From positions 12,180 to 76,179 of the forward strand of contig CAJMQJ010000010.1 of NCBI GenBank assembly GCA_905215525.1: DNA of 64,000 nucleotides, given 5' to 3'. A program made the translations under genes and the position numbers. Source of the DNA: an uncultured bacterium. Lineage in GTDB: Bacteria > Actinomycetota > Coriobacteriia > Coriobacteriales > Coriobacteriaceae. The notes beneath the pieces are model-generated. The model worked only from the letters and a program-made list of their open reading frames with translations, had not been told where the DNA came from and ran no database searches. Positions 8,892 through 18,232 of the stretch are shown one piece after another (the stretch's first letter is position 1; each line of letters opens with the position of its first letter).

Positions 8892-9014
8892 CTAAGTGAG
8901 TAGACTTTTTGCAATAGTGCGAGCATATGGCTTTTTCGCAAGGGCTCTACCTGCGGTTTTATTTTCTCCTATGCGGGTTGTGCTTGGCTATTGCTAAAAA
9001 GTCTACTCACTTAG
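8892..9014. repeat. 123-bp element with 25-bp terminal inverted repeats
   Basis: CTAAGTGAGTAGACTTTTTG begins the left arm (8892-8917). The right arm (8988-9014) is its complement apart from one inserted base. The 70-bp centre is T-rich and has no convincing gene. It sits between the start of the helicase gene and the end of trmB. The shape is that of a miniature inverted-repeat element or a large RNA hairpin. Confidence 0.65.
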
Positions 9015-9037
9015 GTTTGAGGGTCGTTCGCCGGCGC

Positions 9038-9919
9038 CTACTTGCGCTTGTTTACCGACGCCGCGACCATCAGAGGCCCCTGGGATTCTTGCGGCAGGCG
9101 CTTTTTGCCCTTGCGGGCGCGGTTTTTAAAGTTCTCAACGGCCTCTTCCATGCCCAGAGGTACATAGGTGAGCTCATCGAGGTCGTCGGGTAGGTAACAG
9201 GCAAGGCTTTGCTCCTGTGCTCGGCCTGTTGCGAGCTGTTCTTCGGTGGGCTCCGCGCCGGGTGCGGCGCAAATGCCGTAGACGACGGCGCCCATATCGC
9301 GGGTGCGCTGCTCGTATTCGGTCTCGGGGTGCTCGGGATGGTCGCGACGGACGTCGTCACTTGCCCACAGCGTGTCGTAGCCGGCCGCGGCAAACTGCCC
9401 CAGGGCGTAGTCGCGTAGTGGCTTGCTGTCGGTGCGCAGCGTGACGGTGGCGCCGGCTGCAAAGAGCGGGCGGTAGAGCATCAAATGGTCGACATGGACG
9501 AGTCGTTTTTTGGCGTATTTGGCCTTGGGCTGCGGCGTGGGAAAGTTGATGGTGATGGCATCGAGCTCGCCTGCGGCAAACAGCTGCGGCAGCGATGCAG
9601 CGCCTCGGGGCAGGACGAGTGCGTTGGTCAGTTCCTGCTCGCAGATTTTCTGCGCGGCATAGGCGATGCAGATGGGCTCCTGGTCCATACCGATAAAGAG
9701 CGTGTTTGGCTCGTTGACCGCGCGCTCTACAAGGTAGGTTCCCTTGCCGCAGCCAAGATCCAGGTGCAGGTGTTCGAAAGGCTTGCTGCCAACTGGCGCG
9801 CAAGCCGCGCGCCAATCTCCGACATAGGCCTCGGGGTTCGTCTCAATCGCATCGGCGTAGCGCTCCAGGCGCTCCTCGAGTACAAAGTTCTTAGGCGTGC
9901 GAACGTGGACGGCTCCCAT
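9038..9919 (-). CDS. trmB: tRNA (guanine-N7-)-methyltransferase
   Basis: TrmB transfers a methyl group from SAM to N7 of G46 in tRNA. It has 293 residues with a Rossmann SAM motif (LDLGCGKGTYL), an acidic turn (IGMDQEP), the NFP-x-P-x-PK loop and a C-terminal TEYE. The usual NFPDPWPK reads NFPTPQPK here, so two well-conserved residues differ. The C-terminal extension is Lys/Arg-rich. AAGGAG lies just before the ATG at 9919. It may be co-transcribed with the methyltransferase gene upstream (118-base gap). Confidence 0.85.
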   Translation of the reverse strand: MGAVHVRTPKNFVLEERLERYADAIETNPEAYVGDWRAACAPVGSKPFEHLHLDLGCGKGTYLVERAVNEPNTLFIGMDQEPICIAYAAQKICEQELTNALVLPRGAASLPQLFAAGELDAITINFPTPQPKAKYAKKRLVHVDHLMLYRPLFAAGATVTLRTDSKPLRDYALGQFAAAGYDTLWASDDVRRDHPEHPETEYEQRTRDMGAVVYGICAAPGAEPTEEQLATGRAQEQSLACYLPDDLDELTYVPLGMEEAVENFKNRARKGKKRLPQESQGPLMVAASVNKRK

Positions 9920-10037
9920 GAGGCTCCTTGGTCATAAATGCGAAACGCATGGCTGCGCGTTTCGGCAATGCGTTGGAAGAAGGTGGGCATGGTTTGCCCG
10001 AAAGATGCGGTGCGGCTCGGCGGCGAGTCGCCGATAC

Positions 10038-10910
10038 CTACAGGCGCTTGAGAATCACATAGCGGTTGAGCTCACCGCTGCGACCGTCGGCATGGAAACG
10101 CTCGAGCTCGCGCACGGGGACCTCGCCGCTCTTGTAGAACGTACGGACGCCGCGCACCAGGTCGGTGATCTGCTGATCGTCAAAGTGATGACAATAGCGG
10201 TAGGCGTGGCGGTCGTTTTGCCAGCCAATGAGGTGGTCGCCGGCCTCGAACTGTGCGGAATCGTATCCCTCAAACGGTGGGGCGAGCTCGGCGCGGGCCT
10301 CGGCGCGAACGGCCTTGCGCGCCATGCGCTCGTCGTTCATAAACTCCCAAAAGCTGATGGCGATAATGCCGCCCGGGCGCGTCTGGCGTACCAGGGCGTC
10401 GAGCACGCGTACGCGGTACTCGCACGACGGCACGTGGTGCATAAAGCCAAAGCAGACCGAGATGTCGGCGAGCGGGGCGTCAAAGAGCGTATCGGGCGTC
10501 TCGGCGGGGTTGAGCCTCATGAGGGCGTCGAGCACATCGAGTTCCTGGAAGTGCAGGTTGGGAATGCGCAGCGCGTGGCCATGTGCATCGATGGCCAGGT
10601 CTTGGCACGAGTCGACGCCATAGAACTCGAAGGGGCAGCTGGCGTCTGCCGAGGGGTTTGCGCCGTCGACGCCCTTGGCGGCAAGTGTGCCGCCGGCGGC
10701 AAAGTTCTCGAATCGCATATTGCCGCAGGCGAGATCGAAGACGCGGACGGGATGCTCGATCGTGGCGACGTCGAGCTGTTCGAGCGCGATGTCCATGGTG
10801 CGCACCCAGCCGGGCCACGGGGCCTGGCGCGTATCGGAAAAGGAGGCGGAGTGCTCGCGATAGAACGTATTGTTGAGCTGGATGAGCGATGAGGCGAAAT
10901 CGCGGTTCAC
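10038..10910 (-). CDS. Class I SAM-dependent methyltransferase
   Basis: About 290 residues with motif I as FDLACGNMRFENF and later motifs including ADISVCFGFMHHV and TRPGGIIAISFWEF. The fold is a class I methyltransferase. The substrate is not recognisable, though the neighbouring trmB makes tRNA or a small metabolite possible. GGAGGGAG precedes a GTG at 10910, which I take as the start. An ATG at 10958 is in frame but has no ribosome site. Confidence 0.75.
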   Translation of the reverse strand: MNRDFASSLIQLNNTFYREHSASFSDTRQAPWPGWVRTMDIALEQLDVATIEHPVRVFDLACGNMRFENFAAGGTLAAKGVDGANPSADASCPFEFYGVDSCQDLAIDAHGHALRIPNLHFQELDVLDALMRLNPAETPDTLFDAPLADISVCFGFMHHVPSCEYRVRVLDALVRQTRPGGIIAISFWEFMNDERMARKAVRAEARAELAPPFEGYDSAQFEAGDHLIGWQNDRHAYRYCHHFDDQQITDLVRGVRTFYKSGEVPVRELERFHADGRSGELNRYVILKRL

Positions 10911-11177
10911 GGCGCGGAACTCCCTCCGTTGGCGGTGCGGAATAAACAGTACGACCATACTACCGTTTACGCCGCAACGGGGACAACCAAGCTACGGGTC
11001 ATTGCTTTGTTTGGACACATTTCCGCAGCTCATATGCACCCGCAACCGCCGGTTGTCAAAAATCTCACTAGAATAGGTGGCATGCTTTTGGCGGTGGCGG
11101 ATAGATTTTTAACTGTGCAAGGCGCCTTAAGAAGAAAAACGGTCCGGCGGCACGGCTGGCATCACATAGGAGGAACC

Positions 11178-11900
11178 ATGAATGTAGAAACTGCGCAGCG
11201 GCTCGCCGACCTTCGTCGCAGCAAGGGTTTTAGCCAAGAAGGGCTCGCGCGAAAGCTGGGGCTGTCGCGCCAGGCGGTCAGTAAATGGGAGCGCGCGGAG
11301 AGTTCGCCCGATACCGAGAACCTGATCTCGCTCGCAAAACTCTATGGCGTGAGTTTGGACGAGCTCCTCAATCCGAGTGACGAGATCGAGGACGATATCG
11401 AGTTTGAGAACGAGGACCGCGCTCGTCAGCGCGAGGCCGAGGCGGCAGAGCGTGCTCGCACCCATGAGGCGGCGGCGCGCGCTACCGAGGCGGCAACGCA
11501 GGCGAGTGATGCTGCGGCCAAGGCGGCGCAAGCGGCAAGCTGGAGTGCGCAGGCCGCCAATGCCGCTACGGCGCAGGCGACGAGTGGCGGCGCAGTTGGT
11601 TCGACTCCGGTGAAGGGCCCGTTCCAGTCGTTCCCGTATTGGGCCGTGTGCTGGCTGCTGTTCTTTTTACTGATGTTCCTGGTTGGTGCCAGCCCCTTTC
11701 CCGCACTGATCTTCTTTACGATTCCCATCTATCACTGGGTGGCGCGTGCGCTCGATGGCGATTGGGCACGTGGGGATATCCAGGTTGGTCCGGTGCCGGC
11801 GGTCGCTAGGACTAAGGGGGAGGACGTTTCCACTGCGGTTGACGCTGGCATGGCTGCCGCGACCACTGCTGAGTCGAGTGCCAAAGAAGGTGATGAATGA
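11178..11900 (+). CDS. XRE-family regulator with membrane segment
   Basis: 240 residues. An N-terminal helix-turn-helix of Cro/C1 type spans about 5-60 (GFSQEGLARKLGLSRQAVSKWE). An Ala/Arg/Glu-rich coiled coil follows to about 140, and two hydrophobic segments lie near 155-200. The layout suggests a membrane-tethered regulator. TAGGAGGAA before the ATG is a near-perfect ribosome site. Its stop overlaps the start of the DUF4097 gene (ATGA), so the two are translationally coupled and probably work together. Confidence 0.85.
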   Translation: MNVETAQRLADLRRSKGFSQEGLARKLGLSRQAVSKWERAESSPDTENLISLAKLYGVSLDELLNPSDEIEDDIEFENEDRARQREAEAAERARTHEAAARATEAATQASDAAAKAAQAASWSAQAANAATAQATSGGAVGSTPVKGPFQSFPYWAVCWLLFFLLMFLVGASPFPALIFFTIPIYHWVARALDGDWARGDIQVGPVPAVARTKGEDVSTAVDAGMAAATTAESSAKEGDE

Positions 11901-12796
11901 TGAAGCTCTCGCATGAGTCTAAGAGGCGCTTGGGCATTGGCATCGGAGCGTTTGTGCTTATCATTGGACTTGTCTTTGGCACTTCGCGGACTTTGATTCA
12001 TTTTGATGGTCCGTGGGATCTCGACGATGTTGTATCCGGCTTGTCTGGTATGGACGATGCGCTTGACGAGGACGATCTTTTGGATAGCGGTAACTATTCC
12101 GCTCGGCCTCAACAGCTTTCGAGCGAAACGTTTGATGCCGACGCGTTCACATCGCTTGACTTGGACGTGACGTCGGGCACGGTCGAGGTCAAGTACGTTT
12201 CCGATGGACCGGTGCGTGTCATCGAGAGTGGTCGCGTTGCAAAAGGAGTAACTGCTTACGATGCTGCCACGCAAAATCTGGCCGAGATTAGGGGCTCTAC
12301 GCTCAAGATTAACCAGTTCGACTGCGATGACGAGCGTGCGCTTGACCGTACGGTCACCATCGAGCTGCCGCGCGAGCTTGCCGATAACATGATGGACATT
12401 TCGGCGAATGTGGGGTCGGGGGATCTGACGATTACGGACATTGCGTGCCACGACTTCGATTTGACGTTGGACTCGGGAGACATCGAGTTCGCGGGCACTG
12501 TAACTGATACCCTGAATGCCGAGGTCGGTTCGGGCGATGTGACGTTCGAGCTCTACCAGGCCCCCGCGAAGTCGATGGACGTAAGCGTGGACTCGGGCGA
12601 TGTGGAGATAACGGTTCCGAACTCTACGGGCTTTAAGGCGAGCCTCACCGTGGGCAGCGGTGACTTCGAGAGCGATTTCCTTCCGCTTGGCTACGATGGC
12701 GAGACCATATTGAATCTTGAATTCGACAACGGTGATAAGTCAGCCACGTATCGTTTTAAGGTCGGTTCGGGCGACATGTCGTTTGATCCGGAGTGA
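11897..12796 (+). CDS. Membrane-anchored DUF4097 beta-repeat protein
   Basis: About 299 residues. One hydrophobic segment near residues 15-32 acts as a signal or anchor, followed by an extracytoplasmic domain with repeated VGSGD/VDSGD turns. Those turns mark the right-handed beta-helix of DUF4097 (related to bactofilin-like and LiaF-like envelope-stress proteins). It begins with ATGATG overlapping the regulator stop. In related pairs such proteins accompany envelope-stress regulators, which supports a sensing role by inference. Confidence 0.75.
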   Translation: MMKLSHESKRRLGIGIGAFVLIIGLVFGTSRTLIHFDGPWDLDDVVSGLSGMDDALDEDDLLDSGNYSARPQQLSSETFDADAFTSLDLDVTSGTVEVKYVSDGPVRVIESGRVAKGVTAYDAATQNLAEIRGSTLKINQFDCDDERALDRTVTIELPRELADNMMDISANVGSGDLTITDIACHDFDLTLDSGDIEFAGTVTDTLNAEVGSGDVTFELYQAPAKSMDVSVDSGDVEITVPNSTGFKASLTVGSGDFESDFLPLGYDGETILNLEFDNGDKSATYRFKVGSGDMSFDPE

Positions 12797-12841
12797 CATG
12801 CGGTTTTCGCAGATCGGTACATTTAGGCACGCTCTTTGATG

Positions 12842-12877
12842 GAGGCGCCGGAGCCGTGACGGGCTCCGGCGCCTTTG
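12842..12877 (+). terminator. Intrinsic terminator of regulator/DUF4097 operon
   Basis: A 14-bp GC-rich stem (GAGGCGCCGGAGCC with GGCTCCGGCGCCTT) is followed by TTTGCCTTT. TACAAT at 12882-12887 just after it may be the -10 of the elp3 promoter, which would give a nearly leaderless message. Confidence 0.8.
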
Positions 12878-12893
12878 CCTTTACAATGGGGGC

Positions 12894-14801
12894 ATGGAAC
12901 AGATTATCTTGAACATACTCGAGGCTCTGCGTCGCGACGAGACCATGGACGACAAAGCGCTCGTCAAACTGATACATGCCGAGGCGCGCCGTGAGGGTGC
13001 CGACAAACGCGATTTGGCCAAGCGCCGTCTGCTGCCGTTCTACCAGCGGGTTAAACGTGAGGAGCCGACTCGGTGGGCTGCCTGGAATGTTGATGCCGAG
13101 TTGGAGCGTCAACTGCTGCGGGTGTTGCGCATGAAGCCGCGCCGCACGGCTTCGGGCGTGGCGACCATTACCGTTATCACCAAGCCCTGGCCATGCTCGG
13201 GCGATTGCCTATTTTGTCCCAACGATCTGCGCATGCCCAAGAGCTATCTGCACGCTGAGCCGGCGTGTGCCCGTGCGGAGCAAAACTGCTTTGATCCGTA
13301 TCTGCAGGTGAGTGCCCGTTTGACGGCGCTTTCGCAGATGGGGCATGCGACCGACAAGATAGAGCTCATCGTGCTCGGTGGTACCTGGAGCGACTATCCG
13401 CAAGGGTATCAAACGTGGTTTATGTCGGAGCTTTTCCGCGCGTTGAACGATGACGCCGTTGCTGGCGTGGCAGCTAACCCCATGCTGGCGCGTCCGGGCA
13501 TCAGCCGCGCCGAGGCGGGGCGCCTGCTCGATGACGCGCCTGCCGACGCCCTGCCGCCGGTGGTGGCGGAGCGTCGCGAGCGCTATAGGGCCGCTGGTGT
13601 TGCGACCGATGAGGCTGAGCTTGCTGCCGGCGTTGCCGGCGAGCAAGGGCGTGTGGACGCCGCCGTGGGTGGTTATAATCGCGCGGTGCGTCGCCTATAT
13701 GGCCCCGGTACGCCCTGGGGCGAGGTCGCCGCGTGGCAGACGGCGACGATGGAGGAACTTGAGCGGCAGCAGCGCATCAACGAGACGGCGAAGCATCGCG
13801 TGGTGGGACTCGTTATCGAGACGCGCCCCGATACCGTAACGCCGCAGGCGCTTACGCTCATCCGCCGCCTGGGCTGCACCAAGATACAGATGGGCATCCA
13901 AAGCCTTGACCAGCATCTACTCGATATCAACGAGCGTCGCATTTCGGTGGCGCAGATTGAGCGGGCGTTTTCGCTTGCGCGCCTGTTTGGCTTTAAGATT
14001 CACGCGCATTTTATGCTCAACTTGCTGGGCGCCACACCCGAGGGGGACAAGCGCGACTACGAGCGCTTTATGACTGAGGGGGCCTTTATGCCCGACGAGG
14101 TCAAAGTCTACCCGTGTGCGCTCATCGAGGGCTCGCGCCTGGTGGGCTGCTACGAGCGCGGCGAGTGGCGCCCCTATGCCGAGGAAGAACTGCTCGATGT
14201 GCTGGCCGATGACATCGTGGTGACGCCGGCATTCTGCCGCATCAGCCGCATGATTCGCGACTTTAGTTCCGATGACATCATGGTGGGCAACAAGAAGCCC
14301 AACCTGCGTCAGCTCGTCGAGAACCGCCTGGCTGCTCGGGGTGACGGTGCGACGGTGCGTGAGATTCGCTATCGCGAGATCAGCACGGCGGGTGCCGACT
14401 TGGATGAGCTATCTCTTGATGAGGAAGTAGCGTACGAGACGCCGGTGACTTACGAGCGCTTTTTGCAGTGGGTGACGCCGCGGGGCAAGATCGCGGGCTT
14501 TTTGCGGTTGTCGCTGCCCGATCGCGCTTTTGTTGCCGCACATGCGGACGAGCTGCCGACGATGCCGGACGAGGCGATGATTCGTGAGGTGCACGTGTAT
14601 GGCATGGCGGCGCGCGTGGGCGATCAGGGCCAGGCAGCGCAGCACCATGGATTGGGACGTTTGCTCGTGGAGCGTGCGTGCCAGATAGCTCGGGACGCTG
14701 GCTATACGTACATCAACGTGATCAGCGCGATCGGTACGCGCGAGTACTATCGCCATCTTGGATTTTATGACCATGGCCTTTATCTGCAAAAGGAGCTCTA
14801 G
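12894..14801 (+). CDS. Elp3-like radical SAM/GNAT tRNA uridine-34 modification enzyme
   Basis: 635 residues. A radical SAM domain has the cluster-binding C-x3-C-x2-C near residues 101-108 (CSGDCLFC). A C-terminal GNAT acetyltransferase domain spans about 490-635. This is the domain order of Elp3, which installs the carboxymethyl group on wobble uridine of tRNA. Conserved blocks such as VIETRPD, LGCTKIQMGIQS and FKIHAHFMLNLLG support the call. A 70-residue Ala-rich stretch (about 185-265) follows the first SAM block. The ATG at 12894 has GGGG close upstream. It abuts the next gene with no gap. Confidence 0.9.
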   Translation: MEQIILNILEALRRDETMDDKALVKLIHAEARREGADKRDLAKRRLLPFYQRVKREEPTRWAAWNVDAELERQLLRVLRMKPRRTASGVATITVITKPWPCSGDCLFCPNDLRMPKSYLHAEPACARAEQNCFDPYLQVSARLTALSQMGHATDKIELIVLGGTWSDYPQGYQTWFMSELFRALNDDAVAGVAANPMLARPGISRAEAGRLLDDAPADALPPVVAERRERYRAAGVATDEAELAAGVAGEQGRVDAAVGGYNRAVRRLYGPGTPWGEVAAWQTATMEELERQQRINETAKHRVVGLVIETRPDTVTPQALTLIRRLGCTKIQMGIQSLDQHLLDINERRISVAQIERAFSLARLFGFKIHAHFMLNLLGATPEGDKRDYERFMTEGAFMPDEVKVYPCALIEGSRLVGCYERGEWRPYAEEELLDVLADDIVVTPAFCRISRMIRDFSSDDIMVGNKKPNLRQLVENRLAARGDGATVREIRYREISTAGADLDELSLDEEVAYETPVTYERFLQWVTPRGKIAGFLRLSLPDRAFVAAHADELPTMPDEAMIREVHVYGMAARVGDQGQAAQHHGLGRLLVERACQIARDAGYTYINVISAIGTREYYRHLGFYDHGLYLQKEL

Positions 14802-15680
14802 ATGAACAAGCCGAGTGTTTCTGCCGGCGTCGTTGCCGGCGTTGCTCTGGGAGCCGCGGCGCTTGGTGCGGCCGCTGTCGCTGTTCGTGCTGCCTGTCTG
14901 CAGGTCGCGAGGACCCGCAATGGGCTGGCACGTGTGAAGCGCGTGCACGATGAGGGCGGCGACGAAGTTCGCGTATTGGTGCAAGGCGGCGTCTACCAAA
15001 GCGCGAGTTACGTTGGCGAGCGCTGGGCGGAGCCCGTCTTTGCGTACTATCGCGCGTTTGACGACGTGTTTGAGGCCGAGGATGTGATGCGCGACGCTTA
15101 TGGTCACGGTATCAACCGTATGCTTATGCTAGGTGGCGGCGGGTTTGCCTATCCCAAGTTTGCGCTGATGTCGCACAAGGTCCTGCGCATGGACGTCATC
15201 GAGTATGACGGAGAGATAACGCGCTTGGCGCGCCGTTGGTTCTATCTGGATGAACTGGAGCACGCGGTGGGCGATCGCCTGCGGGTGATTACCGCTGAGG
15301 CTCGCTCGTATCTGGGTGTGACGAGCGTGGGCCATCGTCGCTACGACGTGGTCGTGAGCGATTGCTTTGGCGGTGCCGAGCCCGTGCGCGAGCTGGCGAC
15401 CGTTGAGGCGCTGCGCCTGGTGCGGGGCAGCCTGAACCCCGGGGGTATCTACGTGGCCAATATCGTGAGCGCAAACGAGGGGAGCGATGTGACGTTCCTT
15501 CGCGACTGCGCTGCCACGGCGCTCGAGGTATTCGTCCACGCCTGGGTGGTCCCATGTGGCGATGCGAAGTTCAGCGGCGAGGAAAACTACCTGCTCATCG
15601 CCAGCGACGGCGACTACGCCTTTGCCGAAGCCGTGCCCTTCGACACCGACTTCCTCGGCACCGTCCTTCACGACAAGTAA
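14802..15680 (+). CDS. Spermidine-synthase-like protein with N-terminal membrane helix
   Basis: 292 residues. A hydrophobic Ala/Val-rich segment (7-32) is followed by a class I Rossmann domain of the spermidine synthase type (LGGGGFAYPK, then MDVIEYDGEI). It looks like membrane-associated relatives that lack the full polyamine site, so aminopropyl transfer is doubtful. The ATG directly follows the elp3 stop, with AAAGGAG inside the end of elp3, so the genes are coupled. The functional link to elp3 is unknown. Confidence 0.75.
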   Translation: MNKPSVSAGVVAGVALGAAALGAAAVAVRAACLQVARTRNGLARVKRVHDEGGDEVRVLVQGGVYQSASYVGERWAEPVFAYYRAFDDVFEAEDVMRDAYGHGINRMLMLGGGGFAYPKFALMSHKVLRMDVIEYDGEITRLARRWFYLDELEHAVGDRLRVITAEARSYLGVTSVGHRRYDVVVSDCFGGAEPVRELATVEALRLVRGSLNPGGIYVANIVSANEGSDVTFLRDCAATALEVFVHAWVVPCGDAKFSGEENYLLIASDGDYAFAEAVPFDTDFLGTVLHDK

Positions 15681-15707
15681 GTCTCCCCGTCCCAAAAAAG
15701 ACTGGTC

Positions 15708-18152
15708 TTAGGCGTGGTCGCGCCAGCCGTGAACGCGCTGCTTCATGCCCTCTATGTCGAGCACGCCTTCGGCAAAGCCCTTGCGCACGAGCTCTTCGGG
15801 AACAAACTCGTCGTAGCGGTCAAAGTAAGGCACCTCGCCAGGATAGACGAGCTCGATGGGATCGAAGTCCTTTTCGGCCTCGGCGGCGAGCACCTCAAAG
15901 AACGTCTCCTCGTCGGCCTTCATCTTAAACTGCATAAAGTACGGGCGTGACGGATCGAGCCCGCGAAGGCCCAGCTCCGCGGCACATTTAATCTTGAGCA
16001 TGCGCTCGAGTGCTAGGAAGGCGTAGCTGCCCAACCAGGGGAAGAGCACCCAGGTGTCGCCACCCAGGTTGATGAGCGGCTTAGTTCCCGCGCCCGAAAT
16101 CTCGGCGGTATGACGAGCCTGCGCCAAGCGAGCCCGTGCGTTACCCATAAGGTACGGATATACTGCGTGCTCAGTGAGCGCTTGGCGCATGCGCTCGAGC
16201 ACATGCGTGTTAATGTCGCCGGGGCAGTCGCCAAAGTAGGCCGGCACCCGGCCCTTGACCTGCGTGGCAAAGACAGTGTGGCGCTTCCAGTCCACTTCCT
16301 CGACAATCCAGCAGTGTCCGGCGATGGCGATGCGCTCACCGGGCGGGGGCGGATTAACGATCGTGCCCAGCTCAGCCGATTCGCTCCGGACGGTAAACTC
16401 CTCGTTTTCCTGGAACACGGCGTAGAACTTAAAGTTGTTAATGATGCGTTCGCCCGCGAGACCCACGATGAGCCCGCCACCCTCGGTGACTTGGATATGG
16501 TCGATTGTAATGAGGTGACGTAGCAGCACACGGTAATCGTCTGCCGAGACACGGTGGAAATAGCTGAGCGTGAGCACGCGCTGGGCAAGTTCGGCCGGCG
16601 TGAGCTCGCCGGTGCTGGCGAGGGTCGACATAGTCTGGTGATAGAGCAGGCTGTAGGGGAGACGATCGAGCTCGGGTGGCTCGACCCACTTTTCCTCGCG
16701 ATAGAGTTGTACGAGCGCGATACCCTGCAGGAGCTTCCAGGGAATGGTTTCGGGCATCATCGTGCGCGGCTCGGGCTCTTCCTCGCGCATGACAAACCAC
16801 ATCTCGGGCGGAAGATCGCGACGGCCTGTGCGCCCCATGCGCTGCAAAAAGGAGCTGACGGTAAACGGCGCGTCAATCTGGAAGGCGCGCTCCAGGCGGC
16901 CGATATCGATACCGAGCTCCAACGTAGAGGTGGTGACGGTTGTCTGCGTCTGCTCCTCGTCGCGCATGAGCTCCTCGGCCGTCTCGCGTAGCGATGCCGA
17001 AAGATTGCCGTGATGGATGAGAAAACGGTCGGGCTCGTGCCGGCTCTCGCAGTAGCTGCGCAGCATGGAGCACACGGCCTCTGCCTCCTCGCGCGAGTTG
17101 GCAAAGACCAGGCATTTGCGGCCGCGCGTATGCTCAAAGATATAGCCCATGCCGGGGTCGGCGTTGTCGGGCGCCGTGTCGGTGGGGTTGAGAAGCGCCT
17201 GCTCGGTCGCTCGTGGGATGTCGACTTCGCCCTCGGGGGCCGAGGAAGTGCGACGGTCTTTGGGAGCGGCCTTGCCCCGCGCCTGCTCACGACATTGACG
17301 GTGTTCTTCCTGTGTAAGCTGTCCGCTGTGGCACATGTCTTGTCCGGATGCGGGCAACGCCGCGGGCGCCGCCGTCTCAATACGCTCGCAAGCAAGCACC
17401 TCGGCTTCTTGTGGACCTGTGCCTACGAATCCTCGTTGCTGAGCCTGGGGGCCCGAGTTGTAGAAGTGCTCCATGGAGATGCGCCACACGCGGCGCGGTT
17501 CCCCAAAGCGGGGGATAACGCAGTCGCGCCCCGTTCCCTGCGAGAGAAAGACGCCCGTGCGCTCGGGGTCGCCGATGGTGGCAGAAAGGCCGATGCGTCG
17601 GGGCTGCACGCCTGCCATGCGTGAGAGACGCTCGATAAGGCAGAGCGTCTGCCCGCCGCGGTCGCCGCGCATGAGCGAATGGACTTCGTCGATAACCACA
17701 TAGCGCAGGTCGCAAAACATGCGCGGGATCGCCATGTGCTTATGGATCAGGAGCGCCTCGAGTGATTCGGGCGTAATCTGCAAGATGCCGCTCGGTTTTT
17801 TGATGAGCTTGGCCTTGTGCGACTGCGAGACATCGCCGTGCCAGTGCCAGACAGGGATATCGGCTTCTTCGCACAGGTCGTTGAGGCGAACGAACTGGTC
17901 GTTGATGAGTGCTTTGAGGGGGCCAATGTAGAGGGCGCCCACGCTCGCGGGCGGGTTCTCCCAAAACTCGGTCAGGATGGGAAAGAAGGCCGCCTCAGTT
18001 TTTCCAGATGCCGTGGATGCCGTCAGGAGCACATTGTCTTGCGTGTTGAAGATGGCATCTGCCGCCGCAACCTGGATGGAGCGCAGGCTCTCCCAATCGT
18101 GGGAGTAGATGAAGTCTTGGATAAACGGGGCGTAGCGGTCAAAGGCGTTCAC
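15708..18152 (-). CDS. Lhr-like DEAD/DEAH helicase, SngC-like (Shango system)
   Basis: 814 residues, last gene of the three-gene operon. Walker A is TASGKT (47-52), motif II DEVH (155-158), motif III SAT, motif VI QRMGRTGRR. The C-terminal region resembles Lhr/BrxHI helicases. Between the two RecA domains lies a polar, low-complexity insertion of about 100 residues (about 231-331), unusual for the family. GAGAGGAGG precedes a GTG at 18152. A TTG at 18194 is in frame but unsupported. In Shango-type anti-phage systems the helicase accompanies a TerB-domain protein and an ATPase, as here. Confidence 0.85.
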   Translation of the reverse strand: MNAFDRYAPFIQDFIYSHDWESLRSIQVAAADAIFNTQDNVLLTASTASGKTEAAFFPILTEFWENPPASVGALYIGPLKALINDQFVRLNDLCEEADIPVWHWHGDVSQSHKAKLIKKPSGILQITPESLEALLIHKHMAIPRMFCDLRYVVIDEVHSLMRGDRGGQTLCLIERLSRMAGVQPRRIGLSATIGDPERTGVFLSQGTGRDCVIPRFGEPRRVWRISMEHFYNSGPQAQQRGFVGTGPQEAEVLACERIETAAPAALPASGQDMCHSGQLTQEEHRQCREQARGKAAPKDRRTSSAPEGEVDIPRATEQALLNPTDTAPDNADPGMGYIFEHTRGRKCLVFANSREEAEAVCSMLRSYCESRHEPDRFLIHHGNLSASLRETAEELMRDEEQTQTTVTTSTLELGIDIGRLERAFQIDAPFTVSSFLQRMGRTGRRDLPPEMWFVMREEEPEPRTMMPETIPWKLLQGIALVQLYREEKWVEPPELDRLPYSLLYHQTMSTLASTGELTPAELAQRVLTLSYFHRVSADDYRVLLRHLITIDHIQVTEGGGLIVGLAGERIINNFKFYAVFQENEEFTVRSESAELGTIVNPPPPGERIAIAGHCWIVEEVDWKRHTVFATQVKGRVPAYFGDCPGDINTHVLERMRQALTEHAVYPYLMGNARARLAQARHTAEISGAGTKPLINLGGDTWVLFPWLGSYAFLALERMLKIKCAAELGLRGLDPSRPYFMQFKMKADEETFFEVLAAEAEKDFDPIELVYPGEVPYFDRYDEFVPEELVRKGFAEGVLDIEGMKQRVHGWRDHA

Positions 18153-18232
18153 GGGGCCTCCTCTCAAAAACGAATTTCTCAACGCTGCCGACAACGGCTT
18201 GCTGCATTACAGTCTCAACGTTTGCCCAGATA

